Source of the DNA: DATBLE01 sp036555585
GTDB taxonomy: Bacteria > Actinomycetota > Thermoleophilia > Gaiellales > Gaiellaceae
DNA: 64,000 nt
NCBI GenBank assembly: GCA_036555585.1
Contig: DATBLE010000056.1
Span: 35,986 to 99,985 of the forward strand
Direction: 5' to 3'
Shown: positions 49,564-57,958 of the stretch, piece by piece
Layout: each line of letters opens with the position of its first letter
Numbering within the stretch: the first letter of the stretch is position 1
The notes under the pieces: generated by a model
What the model was told of the DNA's origin: nothing
Database searches by the model: none
What the model saw: only the letters and a program-made list of their open reading frames with translations
Translations under genes and position numbers: made by a program

Positions 49564-50175
49564 CTACGCGGTCGAGAGAAGGGGAGGCGCGCGGAGTGCG
49601 AACCGGGCGGCGAGCGGCCGGCGAGCGTGACGCTCGGCCGGGTGTGGCGTCCAGAGGGATGTCGGCTCGCCGACGAGGGGGTCCCCGCCCCTCAGCACAG
49701 CCCGAACGACGCGGGCGCCTGCGCGCAGCAGGAGCCCGAGGACCAGCGCCCCGCCGGCCAGGCAGAGGAGCAACCCCAGCACCTGGCCGGGGCCGAAGGC
49801 CACGAAGACGAACTCGCGGTTCGGGATGCTGTGCTCGAGGGTCTCCTGCAGGTAGACCCACACGAGCCCCGACACGGCGAGATCGGCGACGTACGAGCCG
49901 TAGCTCCGCTCCGGAGCGCCGGCGCCGAGCACCGGCAGTGGCCGTCCGAGACGCCTCGCCCTCAACGCGAGGACGAGTGCAATCGCCAGTCCGGCGATCG
50001 TGGCCAGCGACAGCACGGCAACGACGAGCGTGTACCAGCCGAGGTAGCCGTGAACCGAGTCGTTCGGCCAGAGCGACCGGTACAGCGCCGCGTGTGCGCC
50101 GAGCCCGACGATGGCCGCAGTCATGCAACGGCGTCCGGCGCGGGCGATTGCCGCGACCTTCATGACCGAAAGCAT
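49564..50175 (-). CDS. First membrane protein of the copper-type operon
   Basis: A 203-residue protein with about four helices (WYTLVVAVLSLATIAGLAIA and others). The conserved-looking loop WVYLQETLEHSIPNREFVFV and a basic tail are the other features. ATG at 50175 or the ATG four codons later. Unknown function; placed first in the nine-gene unit. Confidence 0.65.
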   Translation of the reverse strand: MLSVMKVAAIARAGRRCMTAAIVGLGAHAALYRSLWPNDSVHGYLGWYTLVVAVLSLATIAGLAIALVLALRARRLGRPLPVLGAGAPERSYGSYVADLAVSGLVWVYLQETLEHSIPNREFVFVAFGPGQVLGLLLCLAGGALVLGLLLRAGARVVRAVLRGGDPLVGEPTSLWTPHPAERHARRPLAARFALRAPPLLSTA

Positions 50176-50275
50176 GGCTCGCGCGGCACTAGAGCGCTAC
50201 CTAGCTCGTTATCAGGACACGGCGCGGCTCCGTAACCGACCTCATCTCCCAGGCGTGCACCGAACCGATGTTCAG

Positions 50276-50404
50276 AAGGGATAGACGTCGGTGCTGCCGT
50301 CTCTTGGCGGCAGGAATGCCGGCGTCGTGGGCCGAAGACGCTCTGGCTGATCAGGTAGTCGCTGGCAGGATCGCCGTCGCCGAAGGCAGCCGGCAAGCGC
50401 GCGC
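50276..50404 (-). pseudogene. Remnant of a DGDPASD-motif gene
   Basis: Minus-strand frame reads AAFGDGDPASDYLISQSVFG and then loses similarity. It repeats the mature N-terminus of the proteins at 43830 and 50405, directly downstream of the latter. Confidence 0.6.
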
Positions 50405-51160
50405 TCACAACGGGCCCGTATATCGATAGGGGTCGTCCGGATCCGGCGATCGCACCGCAACCGGTTCCAACGGCTGCAACCGGTTCCTGTGTCCCCATCG
50501 GCGGACAACGGCCAGGCCGACGAGGAGGAGAGCGCTGACGGCGGTCACGGCGATGGCTGTTGCCTCCCACACCGGAACGCCATGGGGCTTCGGTGGGGCC
50601 GCCCCCGGTCGCAGGTCCGAGCGAGGTGCGACGGTCGGCGCCGGGCGCACCTGATCTTTGGGCGGCGCCTGCTTCGGGGGGCCCGTCAACGCACGCACGA
50701 GCCTCACTGCCGTCGAGGCAAGGCCGTCTGCACCGGGCCCGACCTTCGCGTTGTCGACCATGGCGGTAGGCACGAACCGGCCCTTCTGCGAGAGCGCCGC
50801 TCCCTGCGGCATGACGACGAGCAGGCGGCCCGGATAGACGAACTGCAACTCCATCCCGAGGAAGCGCGCGTACGCAGCGGGCCGTCCGTACAGGGACGGC
50901 ACCGCGCCGAGGTCGCTGGGCGCGGCGATAAGCGCGACCCTTACTTGCCTTCCCGCATGTTGTGCCGCCGCCGCCGTCGCCTGCTCGAGCTCGTGCGCTA
51001 AGGCGGGTGTCACCTTCGTGCTGTACGGGAGGAACACGTTCTGCGTGTACAAGGTGTCGCTGGCGGGGTCGCCGTCGGCTGGCGCGGCTCCGGGAAAGAT
51101 GAGCCCGCAAATGATCGCCAGGGTCACAGCGGCACTCCAGATTGATTTGTGATCTGGCAT
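50405..51160 (-). CDS. Exported single-anchor protein with DGDPASD motif (paralogue 2)
   Basis: A 251-residue protein: signal peptide ending PGAAPADGDPASDTLYTQNV, then VRVALIAAPSDLGAVPSLYG and LQFVYPGRLLVVMPQGAALS align with the protein at 43830. A Pro-rich spacer precedes one membrane helix and a cytosolic tail. Together with paralogue 1 it brackets the copper-type operon. Confidence 0.75.
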   Translation of the reverse strand: MPDHKSIWSAAVTLAIICGLIFPGAAPADGDPASDTLYTQNVFLPYSTKVTPALAHELEQATAAAAQHAGRQVRVALIAAPSDLGAVPSLYGRPAAYARFLGMELQFVYPGRLLVVMPQGAALSQKGRFVPTAMVDNAKVGPGADGLASTAVRLVRALTGPPKQAPPKDQVRPAPTVAPRSDLRPGAAPPKPHGVPVWEATAIAVTAVSALLLVGLAVVRRWGHRNRLQPLEPVAVRSPDPDDPYRYTGPL

Positions 51161-51242
51161 CCGCCCGTAAGTAAAGCGCGCCGAACCCGCGTTATCTGCG
51201 CTGGCGCTGAGGTTCGCCCGGCCCTAGTCGTCGCCGAACTGA

Positions 51243-52082
51243 TCAGCGCCTGGCAGACCATGATCGACTCGAAGCTCCGGTGGCCGAGCGTGCGGCCGCG
51301 GCGAGGACATAGATGCCCACGGCGGATGCGACGATCATCGAGCTGGGCGGCAGGGTCGGAAACGCGTAGCTGAGGGTCAGTCCGAGCCACACCGCCGCGA
51401 CCGCGAGCGCAGCGGAGAGGAGCAGGCCGCGGAAGGGGTTGGTGGTCAACCGATGGGCGGCACCGGCGGGCGCCGAGAGGAGGCCGAGCAGGAGCAGTGC
51501 TCCGACGGCCTGGGTGGCCTGCGCGGCGACGAGGCCGACCAGGCCGAGGAACCCGAGCCCAAGGCCGCGGATCGGCACGCCTCGAGCTGCCGCGACCGCC
51601 GAGTCGAGCGAGGCGAACAGGAGCGGACGCGCGATCGCGAGCAGGAGGATGCTCGCCACCGACCCGAGCGCGACCGAGAGCCGAACGTCGGTCGTGCTCA
51701 GGCCGAAGATCGACCCGAAGAGGATGCGGACGCCTCCGGTGCCGTTTCCGGCGCTGCTCTTGGTCGTGAAGATCGAGAGGAACAGCACCCCGAGGCCGAG
51801 CGTCCAGGCGAAGAAGGAGCCGATCGCGACGTCGTCGGCACGCGCCCGGTCGCCGAGCAGGCCGAGGACGATGCCGCCGAGGATGGTCGCGGCATACAGT
51901 CCGACGCGGATCTCGGTCCCGATCACCGCCGCTGCGATCGCGCCGGTGAAGGCGACGTGGCTGAGGGCGTCGCCGGCGAAGACCTGGGCGCGGAGGACGA
52001 CGAAGTAGCCGACCAGGCCGCAGGCGAGCCCGACGAAGGTCCCGGCGATCAGCGCGTTGCGCATGAACTCGTGCGCGAACAT
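51243..52082 (-). CDS. Zinc/manganese ABC permease 2
   Basis: A 279-residue ABC-3 family permease with about eight helices: ALIAGTFVGLACGLVGYFVV, AGDALSHVAFTGAIAAAVIG (the DALSHV motif that contacts the ATPase) and VGALLLLGLLSAPAGAAHRL. Its ATG overlaps the stop of permease 1 (TGATG). Presumably a heterodimer partner of permease 1. Confidence 0.9.
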   Translation of the reverse strand: MFAHEFMRNALIAGTFVGLACGLVGYFVVLRAQVFAGDALSHVAFTGAIAAAVIGTEIRVGLYAATILGGIVLGLLGDRARADDVAIGSFFAWTLGLGVLFLSIFTTKSSAGNGTGGVRILFGSIFGLSTTDVRLSVALGSVASILLLAIARPLLFASLDSAVAAARGVPIRGLGLGFLGLVGLVAAQATQAVGALLLLGLLSAPAGAAHRLTTNPFRGLLLSAALAVAAVWLGLTLSYAFPTLPPSSMIVASAVGIYVLAAAARSATGASSRSWSARR

Positions 52083-52978
52083 CAGGCCGGCTCCGTCGCG
52101 AGAGCAGCGGCCCGCCGCCGGACGGCCGGCACACGGATCACGCGGACCAGCAGGTGCAGCGCAAAGGAGAGCGAGGTGACGTAGAACCCGACCGGGTAGA
52201 TCGAGAAGTAGGCGAGCGCCAGTCCGAGCCAGGTGACCGCGAGCGCGATCGCGATCGAGAGGGCGACCCCGAGGCTCGGGCGCGTGGTGAGCTGCTGCGC
52301 CGTGGCGGCTGGCGTGACGAGCAGGGCGAAGACGAGCAGCGCGCCGGTGATCTGGCTCGTCTCCGCAACCGAGAGGCCGAGCACGAGCAGGAAGCCGAAG
52401 CCGAGCAGCTTGACGGGCACGCCCCCGGCGCGGGCGACGTCGGCGTCGACGGAGGCGAAGAAGAGCGGTCTGGCGGCGGCGGCGACGAACGTGATCGTGA
52501 CGACGGCGACGATCAGCAACACCGCCACCTGCCGCTCGGTGATCCCCAGGAAGGTGCCGAAGAGAAGCGAGTCGAGGCTGTTCAGGACGCCGTGGTAGAG
52601 GCTGACGAACAGAAATCCCAGTGCGAGCGCGAGCGCCTGCAGCGAACCGATCGCGGCCGACTCGGCGCCGAGGCTCCGCCTTGATCCGGCGATTGCGGCG
52701 AGGGCGAGCGCGCCGAACGCGCAGAAGCCGAAGTAGCCGACCATGATCGGTAGGCCCACGAGGCTGGCCGCCGCAGCGCCGGGGAAAGCGATGATCGAGA
52801 GCGTGTGCCCGGCAAAGGTCTGGCGGCGGATGACCATGAACCAACCCGTGACTCCGGCCATCGTCGCGACGATCGTCCCCGCTTCGAGCGCGTGGACCAT
52901 GAACGGGAAGGAGAAGAGCTCCCGGACGTCGCTGACGAGGTTCCAGGAGAGACCGTCGAAGACCGCGGACTCAACCAT
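52082..52978 (-). CDS. Zinc/manganese ABC permease 1
   Basis: A 298-residue ABC-3 permease: FPFMVHALEAGTIVATMAGV, AGHTLSIIAFPGAAAASLVG and ITGALLVFALLVTPAATAQQ. The first part carries the AGHTLS coupling motif. It overlaps the ATPase gene by 8 nt. Confidence 0.9.
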   Translation of the reverse strand: MVESAVFDGLSWNLVSDVRELFSFPFMVHALEAGTIVATMAGVTGWFMVIRRQTFAGHTLSIIAFPGAAAASLVGLPIMVGYFGFCAFGALALAAIAGSRRSLGAESAAIGSLQALALALGFLFVSLYHGVLNSLDSLLFGTFLGITERQVAVLLIVAVVTITFVAAAARPLFFASVDADVARAGGVPVKLLGFGFLLVLGLSVAETSQITGALLVFALLVTPAATAQQLTTRPSLGVALSIAIALAVTWLGLALAYFSIYPVGFYVTSLSFALHLLVRVIRVPAVRRRAAALATEPA

Positions 52979-53801
52979 GGGCGTGCCGGTCGCCGTGGAC
53001 GAACGGCGCCTCCGGCTGCCCGACGACCACGAGCCTGCCGTCGGATGCGCGGAGCACCTCGATCGGCACGCCGTACAGAAGGCTCAGCGTCTTGCTCGAG
53101 ATCACATCCTCGGGTCGGCCTTCGACGGCCCCGCCGCCGGCGATGTAGACGACACGGTCGAGGTAGCCGATGATCGGGTTGATGTCGTGGGCGACGAGCA
53201 GGACGGCCACCTTCTCCTCGCGGCAGATCGTGCGCACGAGTGCCGCCACCGCAACCTGGTTGGGCAGGTCGAGGCTGTCCAGCGGCTCGTCGAGCAGGAG
53301 CAGCTCTGGCCGTCGCACGAGCGCCTGGGCGATCAGCAGTCGCTGTTGCTCGCCGCCGGAGAGCTCCCCGATCGGCCGGCGGGCGTAGCCAGAAGCGTCG
53401 ACGAGGTCGAGCACCTCGGCGACGCGCGCCGCCTCGCGCCGACGGATCGGCAGGCCCGGAATCGGGAGACCCCAGCGCGCACCATCGAGCCCGAGCCTGA
53501 CGATGTCGACGCCGCGGATGCGCGTGTCGGCGTCGAATGTCCTCCGCTGCGGCAGGTAGCCGATCCGGTCGTTTGCGTCACCCGGCAGACGACTCAGCAC
53601 CGATGCTCGTCCTACGGTGAGCGGGATCAGGCCGAGCACTGCCTTGATCAGTGTCGACTTCCCGGCGCCGTTCGGGCCCAGGATCGCGACGAACGCGCCC
53701 TGTGCCACCGACAGCGAGAGGTCGCTCCAGATCGTCCTCCCGCCGAGCCGCGCGGTCGCGTGCTCGAACGCGACCGCGAACACCGGCTCGGGTCGACTCA
53801 T
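52971..53801 (-). CDS. Zinc/manganese ABC ATPase
   Basis: A 276-residue ABC ATPase with Walker A LGPNGAGKSTLIKAVLGL, Q-loop GYLPQRRTFD, signature LSGGEQQRLLIAQALV, Walker B LLLLDEPLDSLD and H-loop LLVAHDINPI. The C-terminal extension ends HGDRHAHG, His-rich and possibly metal-sensing. It overlaps the binding-protein gene by 4 nt. Confidence 0.95.
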   Translation of the reverse strand: MSRPEPVFAVAFEHATARLGGRTIWSDLSLSVAQGAFVAILGPNGAGKSTLIKAVLGLIPLTVGRASVLSRLPGDANDRIGYLPQRRTFDADTRIRGVDIVRLGLDGARWGLPIPGLPIRRREAARVAEVLDLVDASGYARRPIGELSGGEQQRLLIAQALVRRPELLLLDEPLDSLDLPNQVAVAALVRTICREEKVAVLLVAHDINPIIGYLDRVVYIAGGGAVEGRPEDVISSKTLSLLYGVPIEVLRASDGRLVVVGQPEAPFVHGDRHAHG

Positions 53802-54721
53802 CGGCCGGTTGCCTTCGCAAGGGCTCCGGCGAGCGCCTGGAGCTGGCGCGACTGCCAGGCCTGGAAGGTGGCGGAGGCCGGAACCAGCGTCTCGGTGATC
53901 GTGGTCACCGGAATGCCCTTCTTGTGCGCGGCGTCGGTGATCCGCTGGACGTCGGGCGTGCTGTTCTGGCTGTTGAACACCCAGACCTTGATCTGCCTGT
54001 GCGCGATCTGGCGGTCGATCGTTGACTTATCCCTCGCGGTCGGCTCCGTCCCCTCGCTAACGGCGTTGAGGAACGACGGGGGGGTGACCAGCTTCAGCCC
54101 GAGTGCTTGCGCGAGCGGCTGGAAAATACTCTCCGAGGCGCCGACCCGAACGCCGTGGTATTTCCGCCTGATCGTCGCGATCAGTCCCCTGTACCGCGCC
54201 AGATCACGGTTCGCGAAAAGCGCCCGCTGCCGCTTGAAGAAGCCGGCATCGTCGGGGTCGAGCTTCGAGTAGTCACGGACAATTTCGTCGATCACCTTCT
54301 GCACGTCCGTCGGCGAATACCAACGGTGCGGGTTACCACCCCGGGCGATCCCGACGAGCGTTCCGACGTTCAGCACGACGCGGCCCTTGACCGGGTTGGC
54401 GGCGAGCAGCTTGTCCGCCCACGGGTCGTAGCCGATCCCGTTGACGATCGCCAGCTTGGCCCGGGCCATGGTGCGCGCGTCCGCCGCGGTCGGCTCGTAG
54501 TCGTGCGGGTCGGTCGCCGGGCTGGTGATTACGCTCGTCACGTGCCCCCGGTCGCCGCCGAGTTGGGCCGCGATGCTGCCCCAGAAGTTCTCCGCCGCCA
54601 CGACCTGCAGAACCTGTCCACGCCTTGCGGCGTGTCCGGCGGTCGATCGCCATGTGCCGATCGCACCGGCGACCGTGAGCGTAGCGAACACGACGGCGAC
54701 GACGACTTTGGACCTGCGCAT
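53798..54721 (-). CDS. Zinc/manganese ABC substrate-binding protein (ZnuA-like)
   Basis: A 307-residue cluster A-I binding protein. The N-terminal export or anchor signal is VVVAVVFATLTVAGAIG. Metal ligands are in ATDPHDYEPTAAD (His), GGNPHRWYSPTD (His) and the later GASESIFQPL region (Glu) with an acid near the end. The long His-rich loop of typical ZnuA is absent, so manganese is also possible. ATG is preceded by CGGAGG. Confidence 0.9.
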   Translation of the reverse strand: MRRSKVVVAVVFATLTVAGAIGTWRSTAGHAARRGQVLQVVAAENFWGSIAAQLGGDRGHVTSVITSPATDPHDYEPTAADARTMARAKLAIVNGIGYDPWADKLLAANPVKGRVVLNVGTLVGIARGGNPHRWYSPTDVQKVIDEIVRDYSKLDPDDAGFFKRQRALFANRDLARYRGLIATIRRKYHGVRVGASESIFQPLAQALGLKLVTPPSFLNAVSEGTEPTARDKSTIDRQIAHRQIKVWVFNSQNSTPDVQRITDAAHKKGIPVTTITETLVPASATFQAWQSRQLQALAGALAKATGR

Positions 54722-54764
54722 GGGAGCCTCCGATCTTCGGTCGGGTCGCGAGACCAGACCATAC

Positions 54765-54775
54765 CACTAACGATA
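54765..54775 (-). promoter_or_regulatory. Putative Zur-type half operator overlapping the ABC promoter -10
   Basis: On the minus strand this reads TATCGTTAGTG, with TATCGT placed as -10 for the ABC operon. It is the mirror copy of the site at 54809-54819, with one mismatch in 11. Confidence 0.6.
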
Positions 54776-54808
54776 CTGATTCCCGATCTCGCTTTAGACG
54801 AGAAGCGC

Positions 54809-54819
54809 TATCATTAGTG
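54809..54819 (+). promoter_or_regulatory. Putative Zur-type half operator overlapping the regulator -10
   Basis: TATCATTAGTG. TATCAT ends 7 nt before the regulator ATG at 54822, so the regulator gene is probably leaderless and autoregulated. Confidence 0.6.
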
Positions 54820-54821
54820 TC

Positions 54822-55280
54822 ATGGGCGATCAGATCTCCTGGGCCGACGCGACTCTCGCCTCGCTGCGCGCGAAAGGACACCGGGACGGTGGTGCCCGCC
54901 GCGCAGTGATCGAGTTGCTCGGCCGCCAGCACTGCTGCCTGACCGCGCAAGAGATCTTCGACCAGCTGAGGACCGAAGGCCGCCGCGTCGGAACCGCAAG
55001 CGTCTACCGCGTGCTCGAGCAGCTCACCAACGACGGCTTCGTCCAGCGGATCGACATCGGTGCCGGCACTTCACGCTTCGAGCCGATCCATGCGGGCGGC
55101 GAAGACCATCATCACCACCTCGTCTGCGACGATTGCGGCAAGGTCGAGGCGTTCGCCGACGACGAACTCGAACGGGCACTGCACCAGGTCGAAGGGCGAA
55201 CCGGCTACTCTGTCGCCGGCCACGACGTCGTCCTCCGCGGCGCTTGCAGCGACTGCGCTCCCATCGCGCGCGCCTCGTAG
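54822..55280 (+). CDS. zur: Fur-family regulator, probably Zur
   Basis: A 152-residue repressor. A winged helix (RAVIELLGRQHCCLTAQEIF, then GTASVYRVLEQLTNDGFVQR) is followed by the metal-sensing domain with GGEDHHHHLVCDDCGKVEAF and a second CxxC (CSDC). The HHHH plus CxxC layout is standard for Fur, Zur and Mur. Zinc is inferred from the divergent ABC importer. Confidence 0.88.
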   Translation: MGDQISWADATLASLRAKGHRDGGARRAVIELLGRQHCCLTAQEIFDQLRTEGRRVGTASVYRVLEQLTNDGFVQRIDIGAGTSRFEPIHAGGEDHHHHLVCDDCGKVEAFADDELERALHQVEGRTGYSVAGHDVVLRGACSDCAPIARAS

Positions 55281-55663
55281 CTCAATTCGCACCCGCCCCG
55301 AAGCGGTGCCTCCGGGTAAGAGTTCGCAGTCGCGGGACGGAAACGACCCGCTATTGACCGAGGAAGGCCGCCCGTCCGAAAAAGCCGTCTAGCCGTCGCG
55401 GGAGGCTGCGCATAGCCTGAGCAGCAGGACGGAGACGGGGATTCATTTGACGGCATCAGGTCTTCCGACCAACCCGTCTCCGGCCCCTCTCGCCCGTCAG
55501 CACGTAGCGAGGCTCCGGCCGCCACACCCAGGGCGGTACGCTGACCCAGTAGACGCGGGCCTGTGCTTTGCCTCCCTTGGCTGGAACCCTTGGGTACGAG
55601 GCCAGGTCCGCGTTTGCGTACGGAATTGCGTACGGCCCTGCCACCACCCGCCGCTACCGGCCA
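55281..55663. other. Right end of element 1, no gene
   Basis: Contains the TTGCGTAC arm pair (55614-55621 and 55626-55633) and the start of the foreign tail of the element 2 integrase. No promoter or coding region is evident otherwise. Confidence 0.5.
55614..55633 (+). repeat. Right arm-type repeats of element 1
   Basis: Two TTGCGTAC copies with period 12, identical to the pair beside the tRNA 22 kb away. Confidence 0.7.
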
Positions 55664-57025
55664 CTACCCGACCCCGGAAAAACCCCTGGAAACAAGACGC
55701 ACGGTAGTCGCCGGTTGTCCTGCGTAGCCCCGGCATTCGCTCTCATAATCCGTTGGTCCCTGGTTCGAATCCAGGCGGGCCCACTCCGGAAGCTCAGTAA
55801 CCGTGCCGGTTTGCGCGTCGTCGACGGCGTCCGTTTCGGAAACCGTGTCCCGAACGTGTCCCGAAACCGGCCGGAGACGCGGCACAGACTCGGCTCCGGC
55901 GACCAGCTTTGAGAGCCGGTCGGCAGCGTCGACGCGCGGGACGTGGTGGACGTAGATCATCGTCGTCGAGATGTCGGCGTGCCCCATGTACGCCTTCACG
56001 TCGGTCAGCGGGAACGCCGGCACCGCGAGCGTGCCGAACGTGTGCCGAAGATCGTGCAACCGCAGCCGCGGAAGGCCCGCCTTGTCGAGCGCCTCGTGGA
56101 AGCGGTTACGGAGCCGCCAGTCGTCCAGGGGTCCACCGACGTCGTCGACGAACACGAGGTCGTCGGGGTCGGTGAACCGGTCGCGGCGGCTGAGCCCGTC
56201 GAGCGCCTTCGCCGCCTGATCGATCAGCGGCACCGAACGCCCGGACTTCGGCGTCTGCTCGGCACCGTGCGTGAAGTTGCGGCGGACGTGGACGAGCCGC
56301 TTCGCAGAGTCGACGTCGTCCCAGCGAAGCGCGCGAAGCTCGCCGAGCCGGAGCCCGGTGAACGCGGCCACCCGGAACAGGGCGGCGTCCTGGTCACTCT
56401 CTGCCGCGCGGGCGAGCCCCTCGATCTGGGCCGGGTCGAGCACCGCGTAGTCGCCGGAGCGGCGGATCGGCTGACGGTCGACGAGCGCCGCCGGATTCGA
56501 CCGGAGGCCGTAGACGCGCATCGCCCGGCGGAGGATGCCGTGCAGCACGACGAGCCGCTTGTTGATCGTCCGCGCGGAGAGCTTCCCTTCCTTCACGAGA
56601 TGGGCTCGGTAGCTGTCGATCCGCTCGACCGTCACCGCTTCGAGCGGCAACTCGCCGAACTCTCGATCGAGCGCGTGCTCGACGACGCCGCGGTGGTCCG
56701 CGATGGTCGACGGCCGTCGCTTCCGGTCGTGCTCGACGTAGCGGAGCCACTCGGCGCTCGCGTCCGCGAACGTCGCACCGACGCTCACGGCGCCTCCGAA
56801 GGTGCCGCGGCGGGCGTCGGCCAGGATCGCTTGGATCGCCTGATCGGCCATCCGCCTCGTGAAGTACCCCGCGGGCGGACGGCCCTTCCCTGTCCACGCG
56901 GGGCCGAGGCGTTTCCGAACCTCACGAGGTAGTCGAGCCCGGTAGTACCAGGACGCGCCGCGCGCTCCGCGCTTCAAGTAGACGTGGCCGCTGATCGGGC
57001 CGAAGAGAGCAGAATGGCCTTGCAT
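55664..57025 (-). CDS. int: Tyrosine recombinase (integrase of element 2)
   Basis: A 453-residue integrase with core-binding domain at about 85-175 and catalytic residues in AFTGLRLGELRALRWDDV (R), HDLRHTFGTLAVPAF (HxxR), MGHADISTTMIYVHH (Tyr). Near the C-terminus WARLDSNQGPTDYES is the antisense translation of att2. The following 24 residues to the stop come from element 1 DNA. In the excised circle a TAG would follow DYES directly. Confidence 0.93.
   Translation of the reverse strand: MQGHSALFGPISGHVYLKRGARGASWYYRARLPREVRKRLGPAWTGKGRPPAGYFTRRMADQAIQAILADARRGTFGGAVSVGATFADASAEWLRYVEHDRKRRPSTIADHRGVVEHALDREFGELPLEAVTVERIDSYRAHLVKEGKLSARTINKRLVVLHGILRRAMRVYGLRSNPAALVDRQPIRRSGDYAVLDPAQIEGLARAAESDQDAALFRVAAFTGLRLGELRALRWDDVDSAKRLVHVRRNFTHGAEQTPKSGRSVPLIDQAAKALDGLSRRDRFTDPDDLVFVDDVGGPLDDWRLRNRFHEALDKAGLPRLRLHDLRHTFGTLAVPAFPLTDVKAYMGHADISTTMIYVHHVPRVDAADRLSKLVAGAESVPRLRPVSGHVRDTVSETDAVDDAQTGTVTELPEWARLDSNQGPTDYESECRGYAGQPATTVRLVSRGFSGVG
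55739..55783 (+). repeat. Attachment core copy 2 (att2)
   Basis: A 45-bp sequence identical to 63024-63068: the anticodon-loop to acceptor part of a CAU tRNA. It is not a complete tRNA because the 5' half is absent. Confidence 0.92.
55846..55865 (+). repeat. Left arm-type repeats of element 2
   Basis: TGTCCCGAA at 55846-55854 and 55857-55865 (period 11), inside the integrase 3' coding region. Confidence 0.65.
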
Positions 57026-57129
57026 CAGGACTGACCTCCTGGTGCCGGGGCGGGGCCGTTCACGCGGTGCCCGCCCGTTGATGTGTCGGGCTTCATTCTA
57101 CGCCGCTCAGGTGTAGCCTCGAAGGGCAC

Positions 57130-57834
57130 ATGGCGAACTTAGGGGAGAACCTCGAAGACTCCCAAAGAGCACGGGCCGGTGAAACGATCGCCCCTCGATT
57201 CCGTAAGAAGGCATTTCACTGTGTCTTCTGGCGCGGTCTTCGCCCCGCAGAGCTGGATAAGCCTCAAGCGGAGTTACGAACTCGGGAAGCCCCTCTCGAG
57301 TCCGATCTGGCGCGCGACTTGCGGGAACTGCGAAGTTCACACCTACTGGATGGAGGGGAGCGACGACCACGATGGACAAATGCTGTGGCCGTTCGGCTTG
57401 GGTCTGGCGCCCGCGCCGCACCACGCGCTGCCCGAGAACGTTCGCGAGGACTATGTAGAGGCGCGGTCGATTGTTGATCGGTCGCCGAGGGGTGCAGCAG
57501 CTCTCCTGCGGCTCGCAGTGCAGAAGCTCATGCCGCATTTGGGCGAGCCCGGCAAAGACCTGAACAAGGACATCGGCTCGCTGGTAGCCAAGGGCCTCGA
57601 CGTGCGCGTTCAGCAGGCGCTCGATTCGCTCCGTGTGATCGGCAACAACGCCGTGCACCCAGGCGAGCTTGACCTGAAGGACAACGCCGACACTGCGCAG
57701 GCCCTGTTCGCGATCCTGAACTACATCGTCGAACAGCTCATCGAAATGCCGAAGCGCCTTCAGGCCGTGTACGAGTCGCTCCGACAGGAGCCCTCGATCA
57801 GATCGAGAAGCGCGACGCTCATCAGGCGAGCTAG
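57130..57834 (+). pseudogene. DUF4145-type protein with two frameshifts
   Basis: The frame starting MANLGENLEDSQRARAGET and reaching KKAFHC is followed in another frame by AVFAPQSWISL, a second Cys pair (ATCGNCEVHTYW) and EARSIVDRSPRGAAALLRLA plus RVIGNNAVHPGELDLKDNAD, the DUF4145 core. One extra G near 57231 breaks the first CxxC. A second slip near 57782 separates the end ALDQIEKRDAHQAS, which stops at 57834. The gene needs both slips repaired. DUF4145 proteins often accompany defence or restriction genes, but none is here. Confidence 0.65.
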
Positions 57835-57958
57835 TAACGCGCGCCGCCGGCGCAGGCCCCCATCCTCGGGACAAAGGCAGGGACACGCCACGCCCCACCG
57901 GATTCCGCTAAGCGTGCGCCTGCGAGCGCCGCTCCCACGGATTCGGCGTCCGCTGAGG

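Larger units (their letters stand above)
33870..55783. mobile_element. Integrative element 1 (metal-cargo element)
   Basis: Bounded by att1 in the tRNA and att2. It has an integrase next to the tRNA, an excisionase-like gene, a RepA-like ATPase and iteron-like repeats at the left end, and copper-type plus zinc-type metal genes as cargo. TTGCGTAC repeat pairs lie just inside both ends (33928-33946 and 55614-55633). No conjugation gene was recognised, so it looks mobilisable rather than self-transmissible. Confidence 0.8.

Noticed and set aside
55739..55783. Possible second tRNA gene
   Set aside because: Only the anticodon-loop to acceptor part is present; no 5' half or D-arm upstream. The same holds for 63024-63068.
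57130..57834. Restriction or anti-phage defence locus suggested by DUF4145
   Set aside because: No methylase, nuclease, helicase or other defence partner lies in element 2 and the gene itself is broken.
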